DNA of 64,000 bases, taken from Emcibacter sp048269205. GTDB lineage: Bacteria > Pseudomonadota > Alphaproteobacteria > Sphingomonadales > Emcibacteraceae. Both the position numbers and the translations under genes were made by a program. Where the stretch lies: positions 620,001 through 684,000 of the forward strand of contig NZ_JBLXJC010000002.1 of the NCBI RefSeq assembly GCF_048269205.1, given 5' to 3'. Positions 34,341 through 42,277 of the stretch are shown here, one piece after another. Each line of letters opens with the position of its first letter. Position 1 is the stretch's first letter. Below the pieces are notes generated by a model. The model did not search any database. It saw only the letters and a list, made by a program, of their open reading frames with translations, and had not been told where the DNA came from.

Positions 34341-34796
34341 ATGATTATTTTTCAGTCTCGCACCGGCCCAAGGACTTTTCCCCATCACCTTTCCCTTCTG
34401 CTTTCTGTCCTGATATGGCTTGCTCCTGCCATGTCCCCCGCAAACGCTGAACAGCGTCAATGGACAGAGGAACAGGCGCAGGCATTCATGGAGCGCATGG
34501 AAGCCACCAGGGCGCGTCTCGATCTCAGCCCGGCCCAGGAGGAGGAGCTCGGACATATATTGCGGACAAGTTATCAGGAACGCCTTCAGGTCCTGCAAAA
34601 ATACGGCTTTTCCCGTGGCGTACGGCCAGACCTGAAAATGCGGGAAAAAATCAGTTTGGGCCGGGACATGAAAAAAATTCGCGAGAAAACCGAGGGACTG
34701 GTCGGGGAAATCCTGTCCGAAGGACAAATGCGGGAATTCAGAAAAATACAGGATGAAAACCGCGACCGCTTCCGCGAACAAATGAAAAACAGATAG
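34341..34796 (+). CDS. Small exported helical protein, Spy/CpxP-like
   Basis: A 151-residue protein with a signal peptide (hydrophobic LLLSVLIWLAPAM, likely cleavage after SPANA, about residue 36). The mature part is highly charged and helical, with two similar segments LDLSPAQEEELGHILR and GLVGEILSEGQMREF that resemble the LTxxQ repeats of Spy/CpxP-type periplasmic chaperones. Length fits that group. It stands alone between a divergent GntR gene and a crotonase gene. Assignment to the Spy-like group is tentative. Confidence 0.65.
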   Translation: MIIFQSRTGPRTFPHHLSLLLSVLIWLAPAMSPANAEQRQWTEEQAQAFMERMEATRARLDLSPAQEEELGHILRTSYQERLQVLQKYGFSRGVRPDLKMREKISLGRDMKKIREKTEGLVGEILSEGQMREFRKIQDENRDRFREQMKNR

Positions 34797-34945
34797 GCTC
34801 GCCAGTCCTCCCGCCCACATAATTTAAGACGGATATGACAAATATTTTGTCCTTGGCCTCTTCCAGTGCTATCACCTGCAGGTAGAAAAGATAGAATTCT
34901 GCCGCCGGACAGCACGCGATCCGGCCAGTAAACGGAGGCCCGAAA

Positions 34946-35746
34946 ATGACCGACAACAACAGCCCTGAAAATGATGTTGTGCTGACGGAGGAAAAGGACG
35001 GCGATATCCTGCTGATCACCCTGAACCGGCCGAAAGCGCGAAATGCCCTGAACCTGGCTGTGTGGGAACAGCTGGATGCAGCGCTTCGTCTGGCCGAACG
35101 CCCAACCCCTCCGCGGGCCGTTATCCTGACTGGTGCAGAAAATTTCTTCAGCGCCGGGGGCGACCTGAAAAGCACGCCGGCCATGGGCGAAGGCGCCCTT
35201 GCCCCGGCAGCACGGCTTGAAATCGGCCAGAAAATCATCCGTCGCCTGCACGACCTGCCCATTCCGGTAATTGCCGCAGTTGAAGGCGGAGCATATGGCA
35301 TCGGCTGGAGCCTGGCGCTCGCCTGCGACTTGATTATATCCGCCGAAAATGCCCGATATTGCGCCCCGTTCCTCAGCCTCGGGCTGGTGCCGGACGGCGG
35401 CTGCGTCTGGTTCCTTCGCCGCAAGCTGGGGGCCTACCAGGCCTCGGAAATCATCCTGTCCGAACGGGTTGTTGAAGCAGCTGAGGCCATGGAGTTGGGT
35501 TTGACAAGCAAACTGGTGCCAGCGGGAGAAACTGTACAGATAGCCCTCGATATGGCGAACGGTTTTGCCAAAGGCAATCGCCATTCGGTGGAGCTGACCA
35601 AACGGCTGATGCGGGATGCGGACACCAGCGACCTCGCTGGAAGCCACGCTCTTGAACTGGCCTTATGCAATATCTGCCAGACCGGACCGGAAGTGGCCCG
35701 CATGCGGGCGGAACGTGCTGCAAAGAAAAAAGATAAAGGAAAATAA
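34946..35746 (+). CDS. Crotonase-family protein, isomerase-like (enoyl-CoA hydratase/isomerase)
   Basis: A 266-residue crotonase-fold protein. The CoA and oxyanion motifs are present: RPKARNALN, FSAGGDLK (about 70) and EGGAYGIGWSLALACD (about 114). The two glutamates of true enoyl-CoA hydratases are replaced: Ser at the GGxxE position and Phe in APFLSLGLVPDGG. An Asp in the VPDGG motif resembles PaaG-like isomerases, so an isomerase or lyase activity is more likely than hydration. It is followed by a CoA-transferase gene 55 bp downstream. A good ribosome site (GGAGG) precedes the ATG. The substrate is unknown. Confidence 0.85.
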   Translation: MTDNNSPENDVVLTEEKDGDILLITLNRPKARNALNLAVWEQLDAALRLAERPTPPRAVILTGAENFFSAGGDLKSTPAMGEGALAPAARLEIGQKIIRRLHDLPIPVIAAVEGGAYGIGWSLALACDLIISAENARYCAPFLSLGLVPDGGCVWFLRRKLGAYQASEIILSERVVEAAEAMELGLTSKLVPAGETVQIALDMANGFAKGNRHSVELTKRLMRDADTSDLAGSHALELALCNICQTGPEVARMRAERAAKKKDKGK

Positions 35747-35801
35747 TCCCTTTCTCGGAGATCTGATCAAACGCACATAACAACAGAGGTAATCAAGTAT
35801 C

Positions 35802-37022
35802 ATGCGTGCTCTGGATGACATCATCGTTCTGGATCTGAGCCGGGTTCTGGCCGGTCCGTGGGCAACACAGACCCTGGCCGATCTCGGCGCCCGGGTCATC
35901 AAGGTGGAAAAACCCGGCGAAGGGGACGATACCCGCGGCTGGGGTCCACCCTTTGTCACCGATCCGGAAACCGGGGCGCCGGGCGATGCGGCCTATTATC
36001 TCTGCGCCAATCGCGGCAAGGATTCCGTGACCGTCAATATTTCCACACCGGAAGGACAGGATATCATCCGCGAACTTGCCAAAAAGGCGGATGTACTGGT
36101 GGAGAACTACAAACTCGGCGGCCTGAAGAAATACGGACTGGACTATGAAAGCCTGAAAGAAGTCAATCCGCAGCTGGTCTATTGCTCCATCACCGGCTTC
36201 GGCCAGACCGGCCCCTATGCGCCGCGGGCCGGATATGACTTCATGATCCAGGCCATGGGCGGCATGATGAGCGTGACCGGCGAAAGGGATGACCTGCCGG
36301 GCGGCGGCCCCCAGAAAGCCGGGGTCGCCATGGCCGATATCGGCACGGGACTTTATGCCGCCATCGCCGTCCTCGGCGCCCTGCATCAGCGCCAGCGCAC
36401 CGGTCGCGGCCAGCATATCGACATGGCCCTGCTGGACAGCCAGGTCTTCAATATGGCCAACCAGGCCCTGAGCTATCTGGTCAGCGGCACCTCCCCCGTC
36501 CGTCTCGGCAATGGTCATTCGGCAATCGTGCCCTATCAGGCCTTCCCCACAAAGACCGGCCATATGGTCATCGCTGTGGGCAACGACAATCAGTTCCGCA
36601 AACTGGTCACAGTGCTGGGCAATCCGGCGCTGGCCGATGACCCCCGCTTCAAAACCAATGCCGACCGGGTCGGCAACCGCGAAACACTTGTGTCGCTGAT
36701 CGAGGAAATGACACGCAAGGTGTCAAGCGGGGAACTCTATGACCTGCTGGAAGGTGTGTCAGTACCCTGCGGCCCGATCAACACACTGGAAGACGTCTTC
36801 CAGGATCCCCAGGTTATCGCCCGGGGACTGCGCAAGGATCTGCCGCACGCAACTTACGGCACTGTGCCCGGGGTCGCCAGCCCGCTGCGCCTGTCCGATT
36901 CACCGGTCAGTTATGACAAGGCGCCACCCCGGCTGGGGGAAAATACTGACGAGATACTGCAAGATATACTGGGCCTTGACGGGAAGACCCTTCGCACCCT
37001 TCGGGACAAAGGCGCGATCTGA
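35802..37022 (+). CDS. Class III CoA-transferase (CaiB/BaiF family)
   Basis: A 406-residue family III CoA-transferase, which moves CoA between acids through an Asp-bound mixed anhydride. The N terminus LSRVLAGPWATQTLADLGA, KVEKPGEGDDTR, NRGKDSVTVN and the catalytic aspartate region GVAMADIGTGLYAA (about 180) are typical; GRGQHIDMALLDS follows. It pairs with the upstream crotonase, suggesting activation and processing of an acid substrate. Neither donor nor acceptor can be told from sequence. Formyl-CoA or succinyl-CoA-dependent enzymes are equally possible. Confidence 0.9.
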   Translation: MRALDDIIVLDLSRVLAGPWATQTLADLGARVIKVEKPGEGDDTRGWGPPFVTDPETGAPGDAAYYLCANRGKDSVTVNISTPEGQDIIRELAKKADVLVENYKLGGLKKYGLDYESLKEVNPQLVYCSITGFGQTGPYAPRAGYDFMIQAMGGMMSVTGERDDLPGGGPQKAGVAMADIGTGLYAAIAVLGALHQRQRTGRGQHIDMALLDSQVFNMANQALSYLVSGTSPVRLGNGHSAIVPYQAFPTKTGHMVIAVGNDNQFRKLVTVLGNPALADDPRFKTNADRVGNRETLVSLIEEMTRKVSSGELYDLLEGVSVPCGPINTLEDVFQDPQVIARGLRKDLPHATYGTVPGVASPLRLSDSPVSYDKAPPRLGENTDEILQDILGLDGKTLRTLRDKGAI

Positions 37023-37113
37023 CCGGCAGGCTCCTGCAGTATTGACACACGTCATATCCTGAAGCCGGAAAAAAGGTTATACTGTCCCCTCATTTCCTGA
37101 AATGAGGTGCAAT

Positions 37114-38487
37114 ATGTCCATTCCGACGCCCGACCAGGCCCTCATAGGGGCTCTGGAAAAATACGCCCGCCCTCTTGGCGGTGGATTGCAGGATTATGAC
37201 GAGATCATTGATGCGGCCCGCAACCACCATTACGTCCTGATTGGCGAAGCCTCGCACGGTACCAAGGAATTCTATCGCGCCCGGGCGGAAATCACGGAAC
37301 GGCTGATTTCCGAGAGGTCTTTTGACGCCGTGGCCGTGGAGGCCGACTGGCCCGACGCTTTCCGCATCAATCGCTATGTGTCCCAGATGGGGAACGACCA
37401 ATCCGCCGACCAGGCGCTGGCCGATTTCGAACGCTTTCCCACCTGGATGTGGCGTAACCGGGAGTTGGAGCATTTTGTCCACTGGCTGCACGACTATAAC
37501 CAGAGGTATATTTCCGCCAACCCGGACCAGGCCCGGCGGACAAGACCTGTGGGTTTCTACGGCCTTGATCTCTATAGCATGAATACTTCCATTCATGCGG
37601 TCATCGACTATCTGGACCAGGTTGACCCCGAACAGGCCAGGCATGCGCGAGAGCGTTACGGATGCCTTTATCACTTTATGGATAATCCACAGTCCTACGG
37701 CTATGCCATACGCAAGGGGATGGCGGACTCCTGCGAAGACGACATCGTCCGGCAACTGCTGGACCTGCGCGATAAATCCATCACCTATCTGGAACGGGAC
37801 GGCTTTGCCGCCAGGGAAGAATATTACAGCAGTCTGCGCAATGCTGAACTGGTCAAAAGCGCCGAGGAATATTACCGGGCCCTCTATCGCGGGCACCCCA
37901 ACACCTGGAATTTGCGGGATCAGCATATGTTCGATACTCTCGACAGTCTGTCCCGCCATTTATCCGACCAGTTGGGCCGACAGGCAAAAATCGTGGTCTG
38001 GGCCCATAATTCCCATGTGGGCAATGCCGGGGCCACGGAAATGGGCCGGCGGGGCGAATTCAACATTGGTCAGCTTGCCCGGGAACATTATGGCCAGGAA
38101 GCACTTCTGGTTGGCCTTTCCACCTGTCGCGGCACCGTCACGGCGGCTTCCGACTGGGATGAACCTGCAGAAACAAAAACCGTTCTGCCCCCCATCGCCG
38201 GAAGCTATGAGGAACTGTTCCATCATGTGAACCACAAGAAATTCCTGCTCAACCTGCGGGAAGACGGCCCAGTAGCTGACGGTTTGATGCAACCCCGGCT
38301 ACAGCGCGCCATTGGTGTGATCTACCGTCCGCAGACCGAGCGCCAGAGCCACTATTTCGAGAGCACATTACCGGAACAGTTCGACTTCATGATTCATTAT
38401 GACGAAACGGAAGCGGTGGAGCCCCTGCCAACCACCATGCATGCCCACAAGGGGGAACTGGACGAGACTTATCCCACCGGCATATAG
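37114..38487 (+). CDS. Erythromycin esterase family protein
   Basis: A 457-residue protein of the erythromycin-esterase/EreA superfamily. Conserved motifs are LIGEASHGTKEFY (about 43-55, with the Glu and His of the family), VAVEADWPDAFRINRYV, GFYGLDLYSM and VWAHNSHVGNA (about 292). Clinical Ere enzymes open the macrolide lactone, but environmental homologues mostly have unknown substrates, so drug resistance should not be assumed. ATG 37114 has GAGGTG upstream. A strong terminator follows. It lies at the edge of a stress and envelope region. Confidence 0.87.
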   Translation: MSIPTPDQALIGALEKYARPLGGGLQDYDEIIDAARNHHYVLIGEASHGTKEFYRARAEITERLISERSFDAVAVEADWPDAFRINRYVSQMGNDQSADQALADFERFPTWMWRNRELEHFVHWLHDYNQRYISANPDQARRTRPVGFYGLDLYSMNTSIHAVIDYLDQVDPEQARHARERYGCLYHFMDNPQSYGYAIRKGMADSCEDDIVRQLLDLRDKSITYLERDGFAAREEYYSSLRNAELVKSAEEYYRALYRGHPNTWNLRDQHMFDTLDSLSRHLSDQLGRQAKIVVWAHNSHVGNAGATEMGRRGEFNIGQLAREHYGQEALLVGLSTCRGTVTAASDWDEPAETKTVLPPIAGSYEELFHHVNHKKFLLNLREDGPVADGLMQPRLQRAIGVIYRPQTERQSHYFESTLPEQFDFMIHYDETEAVEPLPTTMHAHKGELDETYPTGI

Positions 38488-38515
38488 CCCTGTTTTCTTC
38501 TGCCGAAGGAATATC

Positions 38516-38548
38516 AAAACCCCCGCTGACAAACTCAGCGGGGGTTTT
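38516..38548. terminator. Bidirectional rho-independent terminator
   Basis: CCCCCGCTGA (38520-38529) pairs perfectly with TCAGCGGGGG (38535-38544), with TTTT after it on the plus strand and AAAA before it. It serves the esterase gene and the convergent DUF1328 gene. Confidence 0.85.
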
Positions 38549-38576
38549 CCGGATATGGCCTGTTGATTGTCAGTGC

Positions 38577-38756
38577 TTATAATCGCGGGCCGGCGCGGGC
38601 ATCAAGGGCGCCAAAGATCAGGGCCAGAACCAGCAGGGCCACAAAGACAAAGAAAATGAACTGAGCGATTTCAGCGGAAGCGGCAGCGATACCCCCAAAA
38701 CCAAACAGGGCGGCGACAATCGCTACAATAAAAAACATAAGGGCCAAACGTAACAT
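38577..38756 (-). CDS. DUF1328 small membrane protein
   Basis: A 59-residue hydrophobic protein read on the minus strand, beginning MLRLALMFFIVAIVAALFGF and ending DARAGPRL. Two membrane helices flank the GGIAAASAEIAQ turn, the signature of the DUF1328/YtjA family. These proteins are common in proteobacterial stress regulons, but their function is unknown. A ribosome site (AGGAG) precedes the ATG. It lies upstream of the terminator shared with the esterase gene. Confidence 0.85.
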   Translation of the reverse strand: MLRLALMFFIVAIVAALFGFGGIAAASAEIAQFIFFVFVALLVLALIFGALDARAGPRL

Positions 38757-38838
38757 ATCTATTCTCCTATTCCAGATTGAGAAAATTCAGGGAGCCGGCG
38801 GTCAGTAGAACGCCCAGCCCCGGTCCGGACCATTCCGG

Positions 38839-38970
38839 TTAGTTGGCGACGTCCTGGGTTCCCTCACCAACAGATTCGATGTCCTTGCCAAGCCCTTCCA
38901 CGGTGCTGCAGGCGGCAGTGCCGAACAAAAAGGCCGCAATGACGGCAGTAAATTTCAGTTTCGAAAACAT
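38839..38970 (-). CDS. Entericidin-like small lipoprotein
   Basis: A 43-residue lipoprotein: signal AVIAAFLFGTAAC with the lipobox Cys at about residue 21, then STVEGLGKDIESVGEG, the short helix pattern of the entericidin EcnA/EcnB family. GGAG lies seven bases before the ATG. Entericidins were described as a stationary-phase toxin/antidote pair, but most homologues are untested small envelope lipoproteins. A second, acidic lipoprotein of similar style is at 41949. Confidence 0.8.
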   Translation of the reverse strand: MFSKLKFTAVIAAFLFGTAACSTVEGLGKDIESVGEGTQDVAN

Positions 38971-39086
38971 CCAGTTCTCCTCTCGTGAGTTTCGAGGCGT
39001 TCATCGCCTGTATTCAAAGCCTATTCATTCTGTCCTCAGGGATCGATACCCGCTCACGGGCAAAGATATAAAGGCGGCATAAAGGG

Positions 39087-40109
39087 CTACGCCAGACTGG
39101 TTCCCTCCCCCTCGGACAGCAGGCAGGCAATGGCCCGCGTGGAAGGAAACTGGTAGCAGGTGATCATGAAAATATGGGTCAGCGGGACAGCCAGGAAGGC
39201 ACCGGGCACACCCCAGAGAAAGCCCCAGAAGGCAATGCTGAGCAGAATGACCACCGGTGACATGGACAGGAATTTTCCCTGAAAATGGGGATCAATAACA
39301 TTGCCCATGATAAACTGGATTATGGCCATGCCGGAAAACACCAGCAGCACCTGGTCCGGGTCGGTAAACTGCAGAAAAGCCATCAGGGTCGGCGGCAACA
39401 GCATGAACATGGATCCCAAGACCGGAATAAAATTCATCACAAAAGCCATCAGTCCCCACAACAGGGCAAAATCCAGGCCCACCGCCCAACAGAAAAGGGT
39501 TGTCATCGCCGCCGCAAAAAATCCGATCAGGGTCATGACGATCATATATTTCTGGAAAGATGTGGCTGCTTCTTCTGCGGCATCAAGCCACTTGTTGCCG
39601 TTCCTTTCGCCAAGGCAGTTCTTGAGCTTGTCTTCCCAATAGACCATCTCGGGAAGGCCGAGCAGCACGAGGCCCGTGATCAGGACCCAATGACCGAGCG
39701 AGGAGTAGAAAACATCCATTACCGGCGCGAAAATGCCCTGCAACTGGTCTGCCTGGACTTCATCCGGTACCGGCAGCCCCGCATCATCCATGAACTCCCT
39801 GCCCTGTTTGATAAGGGCGAGTATTTGTTCCTGATATCCGGAAATCTGGCCTGTAAACTGGGAGATGGCCAGATAGACCACACCGCCAAAGGCCGCAAGA
39901 ATGGCGCCCAGCGCGGCATAGGATAACACATGACTGACATGCTTGGGAAAAACCGACTTCAGAAGATTGTTGATGGGCCAGGCAACTGTAATCATGAACA
40001 GCGCAACCACCAGAGGCATGAGCACGGGCTTGAGCCAGTGCACCACCAGAAAAGCGACAACAATGCAGATCAGTCCAAGATAGGTATTTCTTTGTTCGGC
40101 GTAATTCAT
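39087..40109 (-). CDS. AI-2E family transporter / permease
   Basis: A 340-residue inner-membrane protein of the AI-2E (PerM/TqsA) family with about eight helices: a pair at the N terminus (YLGLICIVVAFLVVHWLKPV), a further pair around 60-90, a soluble segment (about 95-150), and a C-terminal helix bundle including FVMNFIPVLGSMFMLLPP and the conserved GNVIDPHFQGK motif. Members export small molecules, including AI-2 or Na+ in some species; the cargo here is unknown. ATG 40109 is preceded by GGGAG. It is the last of three minus-strand envelope genes. Confidence 0.88.
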   Translation of the reverse strand: MNYAEQRNTYLGLICIVVAFLVVHWLKPVLMPLVVALFMITVAWPINNLLKSVFPKHVSHVLSYAALGAILAAFGGVVYLAISQFTGQISGYQEQILALIKQGREFMDDAGLPVPDEVQADQLQGIFAPVMDVFYSSLGHWVLITGLVLLGLPEMVYWEDKLKNCLGERNGNKWLDAAEEAATSFQKYMIVMTLIGFFAAAMTTLFCWAVGLDFALLWGLMAFVMNFIPVLGSMFMLLPPTLMAFLQFTDPDQVLLVFSGMAIIQFIMGNVIDPHFQGKFLSMSPVVILLSIAFWGFLWGVPGAFLAVPLTHIFMITCYQFPSTRAIACLLSEGEGTSLA

Positions 40110-40157
40110 TCTCTGTCTCCCGCCTTTTATCACCATCCTAATTGACGGTTTTCGACA

Positions 40158-40712
40158 TCAGCGCCTGGAATCAGGTTGATGAAAACTTGTAAATGTGGCT
40201 CGTTCCGTCACATCGGGCGGCAATTCGCCATTGTTTTCAAGTTCACTTGTTTTTTCACGGTGGCTGTCCTGAAGAAAACCTTCCAGAAAGGCCGCCAGTA
40301 GTTCCTGTGGCTCCAGATCCGCACCGGCAAGCAATGAGTTCCCACCCTTGTCCCGGTCAGACTCTTTTGTCCGGTTTGGTTTCGGGAAAAAACCGATCCG
40401 GCGACGGGTTTCCTCCACACGCCTAAACGCCCGGTCCGCAATGAGGGTGGCAATAACCGCCATCAGGATCAAAAGACCGAGACTAATGGACAGAGCCACT
40501 GCCATGGTCAGCCCCTGTGTGACCAGAAAACGGTAAAAACCGAAACAGGCCAGCAGGAGACCGGCGGAAATGAGAACTCCCGTCACAATGGTGAACAGAA
40601 ACCCCTTCCGGGTGTGACGGAAAATGTCGTCCAGGGCGGACGCTTCGGGAAGCGCCTGCCCCAGGACGGCAAGTGCCAGCCTTTTGAGTAATTCTGACAC
40701 TTCAGCGGACAT
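40158..40712 (-). CDS. Phage-holin-like superfamily membrane protein
   Basis: A 184-residue protein with an amphipathic N terminus and two close membrane helices (FTIVTGVLISAGLLLACFGFY and MAVALSISLGLLILMAVIATL), followed by a charged cytosolic tail. This layout fits the holin-X/DUF1469-type proteins often encoded beside DUF883 proteins. It is probably not a lysis protein. Its start overlaps the stop of the upstream DUF883 gene (TAATG), so the two are co-translated. Confidence 0.7.
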   Translation of the reverse strand: MSAEVSELLKRLALAVLGQALPEASALDDIFRHTRKGFLFTIVTGVLISAGLLLACFGFYRFLVTQGLTMAVALSISLGLLILMAVIATLIADRAFRRVEETRRRIGFFPKPNRTKESDRDKGGNSLLAGADLEPQELLAAFLEGFLQDSHREKTSELENNGELPPDVTERATFTSFHQPDSRR

Positions 40713-41020
40713 TACTTCCTCCGCAGCAGCGTGGCGATCAGAAGCCCGCCGGTAAAAGCTGCAGCGGTCGTCGCAAAAGGATGCGCCTTGACAGTGGTTT
40801 CACATTTGTCACGCACGTCCTCGTACCGCTCTTTCTTGTCGGTGATGAAATCCCGGACATTCTCGCCGGCGCGGCTGGCCATGGCCTGCAGTTCGTCACG
40901 GGTCACATGGAACCGGCCGTGACCGTTGGAGGCCTTATCCTTGGCCTGCTCTGCCAGAATTTCCTTCAGTTCGGCGAAATCCTTCTTCAGTGTCTTCAGT
41001 TCTTTTTCAACAGCAGTCAT
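40712..41020 (-). CDS. DUF883 (ElaB/YqjD-like) membrane-anchored protein
   Basis: A 102-residue protein: a long charged coiled coil (KELKTLKKDFAELKEILAEQ, about 5-90) then a C-terminal membrane helix with TTAAAFTGGLLIATLLRRK, the glycine-rich tail anchor typical of ElaB/YqjD/DUF883 proteins. Family members bind ribosomes at the inner membrane in stationary phase. ATG 41020 has GGAG seven bases upstream. It heads the DUF883-holin-like-AI-2E set. Confidence 0.85.
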   Translation of the reverse strand: MTAVEKELKTLKKDFAELKEILAEQAKDKASNGHGRFHVTRDELQAMASRAGENVRDFITDKKERYEDVRDKCETTVKAHPFATTAAAFTGGLLIATLLRRK

Positions 41021-41382
41021 TGCTATCTCCTTTACATTTAATGATTGGCTTTCAGCCTGTCCCGGCCAGATCTGGATCCTGAAGCGACCCGTCTTCGTGC
41101 CCGGCGACTGGGTTAAATTTGTCAGAAACGTCATCAGATCGCGATTGGCAGCAGGATCCTTTCTCATCAATTTCCCATAAAAATTATTATATTTCAGATA
41201 GTTAATTAAATATTCCAGAGCAAATTTATCCTCTCTTTATTTTTGTCCCCCCTTCTCCCTACAGCGATCTGAGATGGAAAAAGGATAGGGTTATTTCATC
41301 AGATGCCGCGGGACTTCCCTGCGGAACCGGTCGGATAACCCGGCCCGATTAAAATTGAACCACGTTGGAAAGGAGACAAAGA
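41021..41382. other. Intergenic region between DUF883 and Dps genes
   Basis: A 362-bp non-coding stretch separating divergent genes. It has an AT-rich segment (about 41175-41245) likely to hold promoters. A GGAAC at about 41322 is followed 18 bases later by CGAT, only loosely like an EcfG general stress promoter. No RNA gene is seen. Confidence 0.5.
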
Positions 41383-41886
41383 ATGACCAACACAACCCTG
41401 AAAATGGTTGACGACAAGGATGTGAATATCGGTGTTCAGAAGAAAAACCGCCTCAAGGTTGCCGAAGCACTTTCCGGCTGTCTTGCTTCAACCTACTCCC
41501 TTTATATGAAAACCCTGTTCTATCACTGGAACGTGACAGGTCCCCAGTTCCGCGATCTTCACAAGATGTTCGAGGAGCAGTACCAGGAGCTCCATTCCGC
41601 CGGCGACGAGATTGCCGAGAGAATTCGGGCACTGGGTCATTTTGCCCCCGGTACATACAGTGAATACAGCAAACTTTCCGATGTGGAGGAAGACAAGGAA
41701 CTCCCGTCCTCTTCAGGAGAAATGCTGAGCAATCTTCTCAAAGCCCACGAAACCTGTTCCGCCCGGGCCCGCAAGGTCCTGAAAGTGGCAGAAGATGCAG
41801 AAGACGAGGTAACCGCAGACATGATGGTGGAACGCATGTCCATCCATGATGAAGCCGCCTGGATGCTGCGCGCCACACTTGAATAA
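41383..41886 (+). CDS. Dps-family ferritin-like protein
   Basis: A 167-residue Dps-type protein. It forms a 12-subunit shell that stores iron and protects DNA from peroxide. The ferroxidase motif is FYHWNVTGPQFRDLHKMFEE (about 45-64), with His, Asp and Glu ligands, then AGDEIAERIRALG. ATG 41383 is preceded by AAGGAG; the frame continues six codons upstream but without support. It sits among envelope and stress genes, fitting a general stress role. Confidence 0.92.
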   Translation: MTNTTLKMVDDKDVNIGVQKKNRLKVAEALSGCLASTYSLYMKTLFYHWNVTGPQFRDLHKMFEEQYQELHSAGDEIAERIRALGHFAPGTYSEYSKLSDVEEDKELPSSSGEMLSNLLKAHETCSARARKVLKVAEDAEDEVTADMMVERMSIHDEAAWMLRATLE

Positions 41887-41948
41887 TCCGGCAGCCAATT
41901 GCTGCCCTGTACCTGATTAAATAATATTTTGAAACAAGGAGACTAAAA

Positions 41949-42143
41949 ATGACTGCTTTGACCAATGTACTGAAACGTAAAAAAATTCTGATGAGCGCCC
42001 TGTTTGCCGGACTGGTTATGCCGCTGGCGGCCTGTGACCGCGACGACGATCTTGGCGACAAGCTTGAAGAAGCCGGCGACGAGGTTACAGATAGCGTCGA
42101 AGACGCCGGTGACGAAATCGAAGACGCTGTCGACGACAAATAA
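41949..42143 (+). CDS. Small acidic lipoprotein
   Basis: A 64-residue lipoprotein: basic start, hydrophobic LMSALFAGLVMPLAAC with the lipobox Cys at about residue 29, then an extremely acidic helix with repeated GDE-type units (EEAGDEVTDSVEDAGDEIED). The organisation resembles entericidins, but the mature part is unusually acidic. It lies 62 bp after the Dps gene with its own AAGGAG, and a strong terminator follows, so the pair may be co-transcribed. Function unknown. Confidence 0.75.
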   Translation: MTALTNVLKRKKILMSALFAGLVMPLAACDRDDDLGDKLEEAGDEVTDSVEDAGDEIEDAVDDK

Positions 42144-42183
42144 GTGCATTCCGGACCATAATGTCCGGTCGATATCGCCTCAG

Positions 42184-42216
42184 AAAACGGCTGGATGACT
42201 TTTCCAGCCGTTTTTT
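42184..42216 (+). terminator. Rho-independent terminator after the acidic lipoprotein gene
   Basis: AAAACGGCTGGA (42184-42195) pairs with TCCAGCCGTTTT, followed by TTTTTT. It ends the Dps-lipoprotein transcript and shows that the downstream kinase gene cannot start before about 42217. Confidence 0.88.
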
Positions 42217-42277
42217 GTTCTTCCTTATGGAAAATTTATACGCCCCTGTTTACCATTGTTCGGAAGAGGACCCGACA

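Noticed and set aside
34586..35647. 353-codon minus-strand frame across the Spy-like and crotonase genes
   Set aside because: Overlaps two supported plus-strand genes and shows no family features.
37114..38487. Macrolide resistance gene
   Set aside because: The protein is in the erythromycin-esterase superfamily, but environmental members mostly have other or unknown roles and there is no mobile element or resistance context.
41322..41350. EcfG-type (GGAAC...CGTT) stress promoter before Dps
   Set aside because: The second element reads CGAT and the spacing is 18, so it does not meet the consensus well enough to call.
41890..41905. GGCAGC/GCTGCC hairpin just after the Dps gene as a terminator
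   Set aside because: No T run follows on either strand; the real terminator is at 42184-42216.
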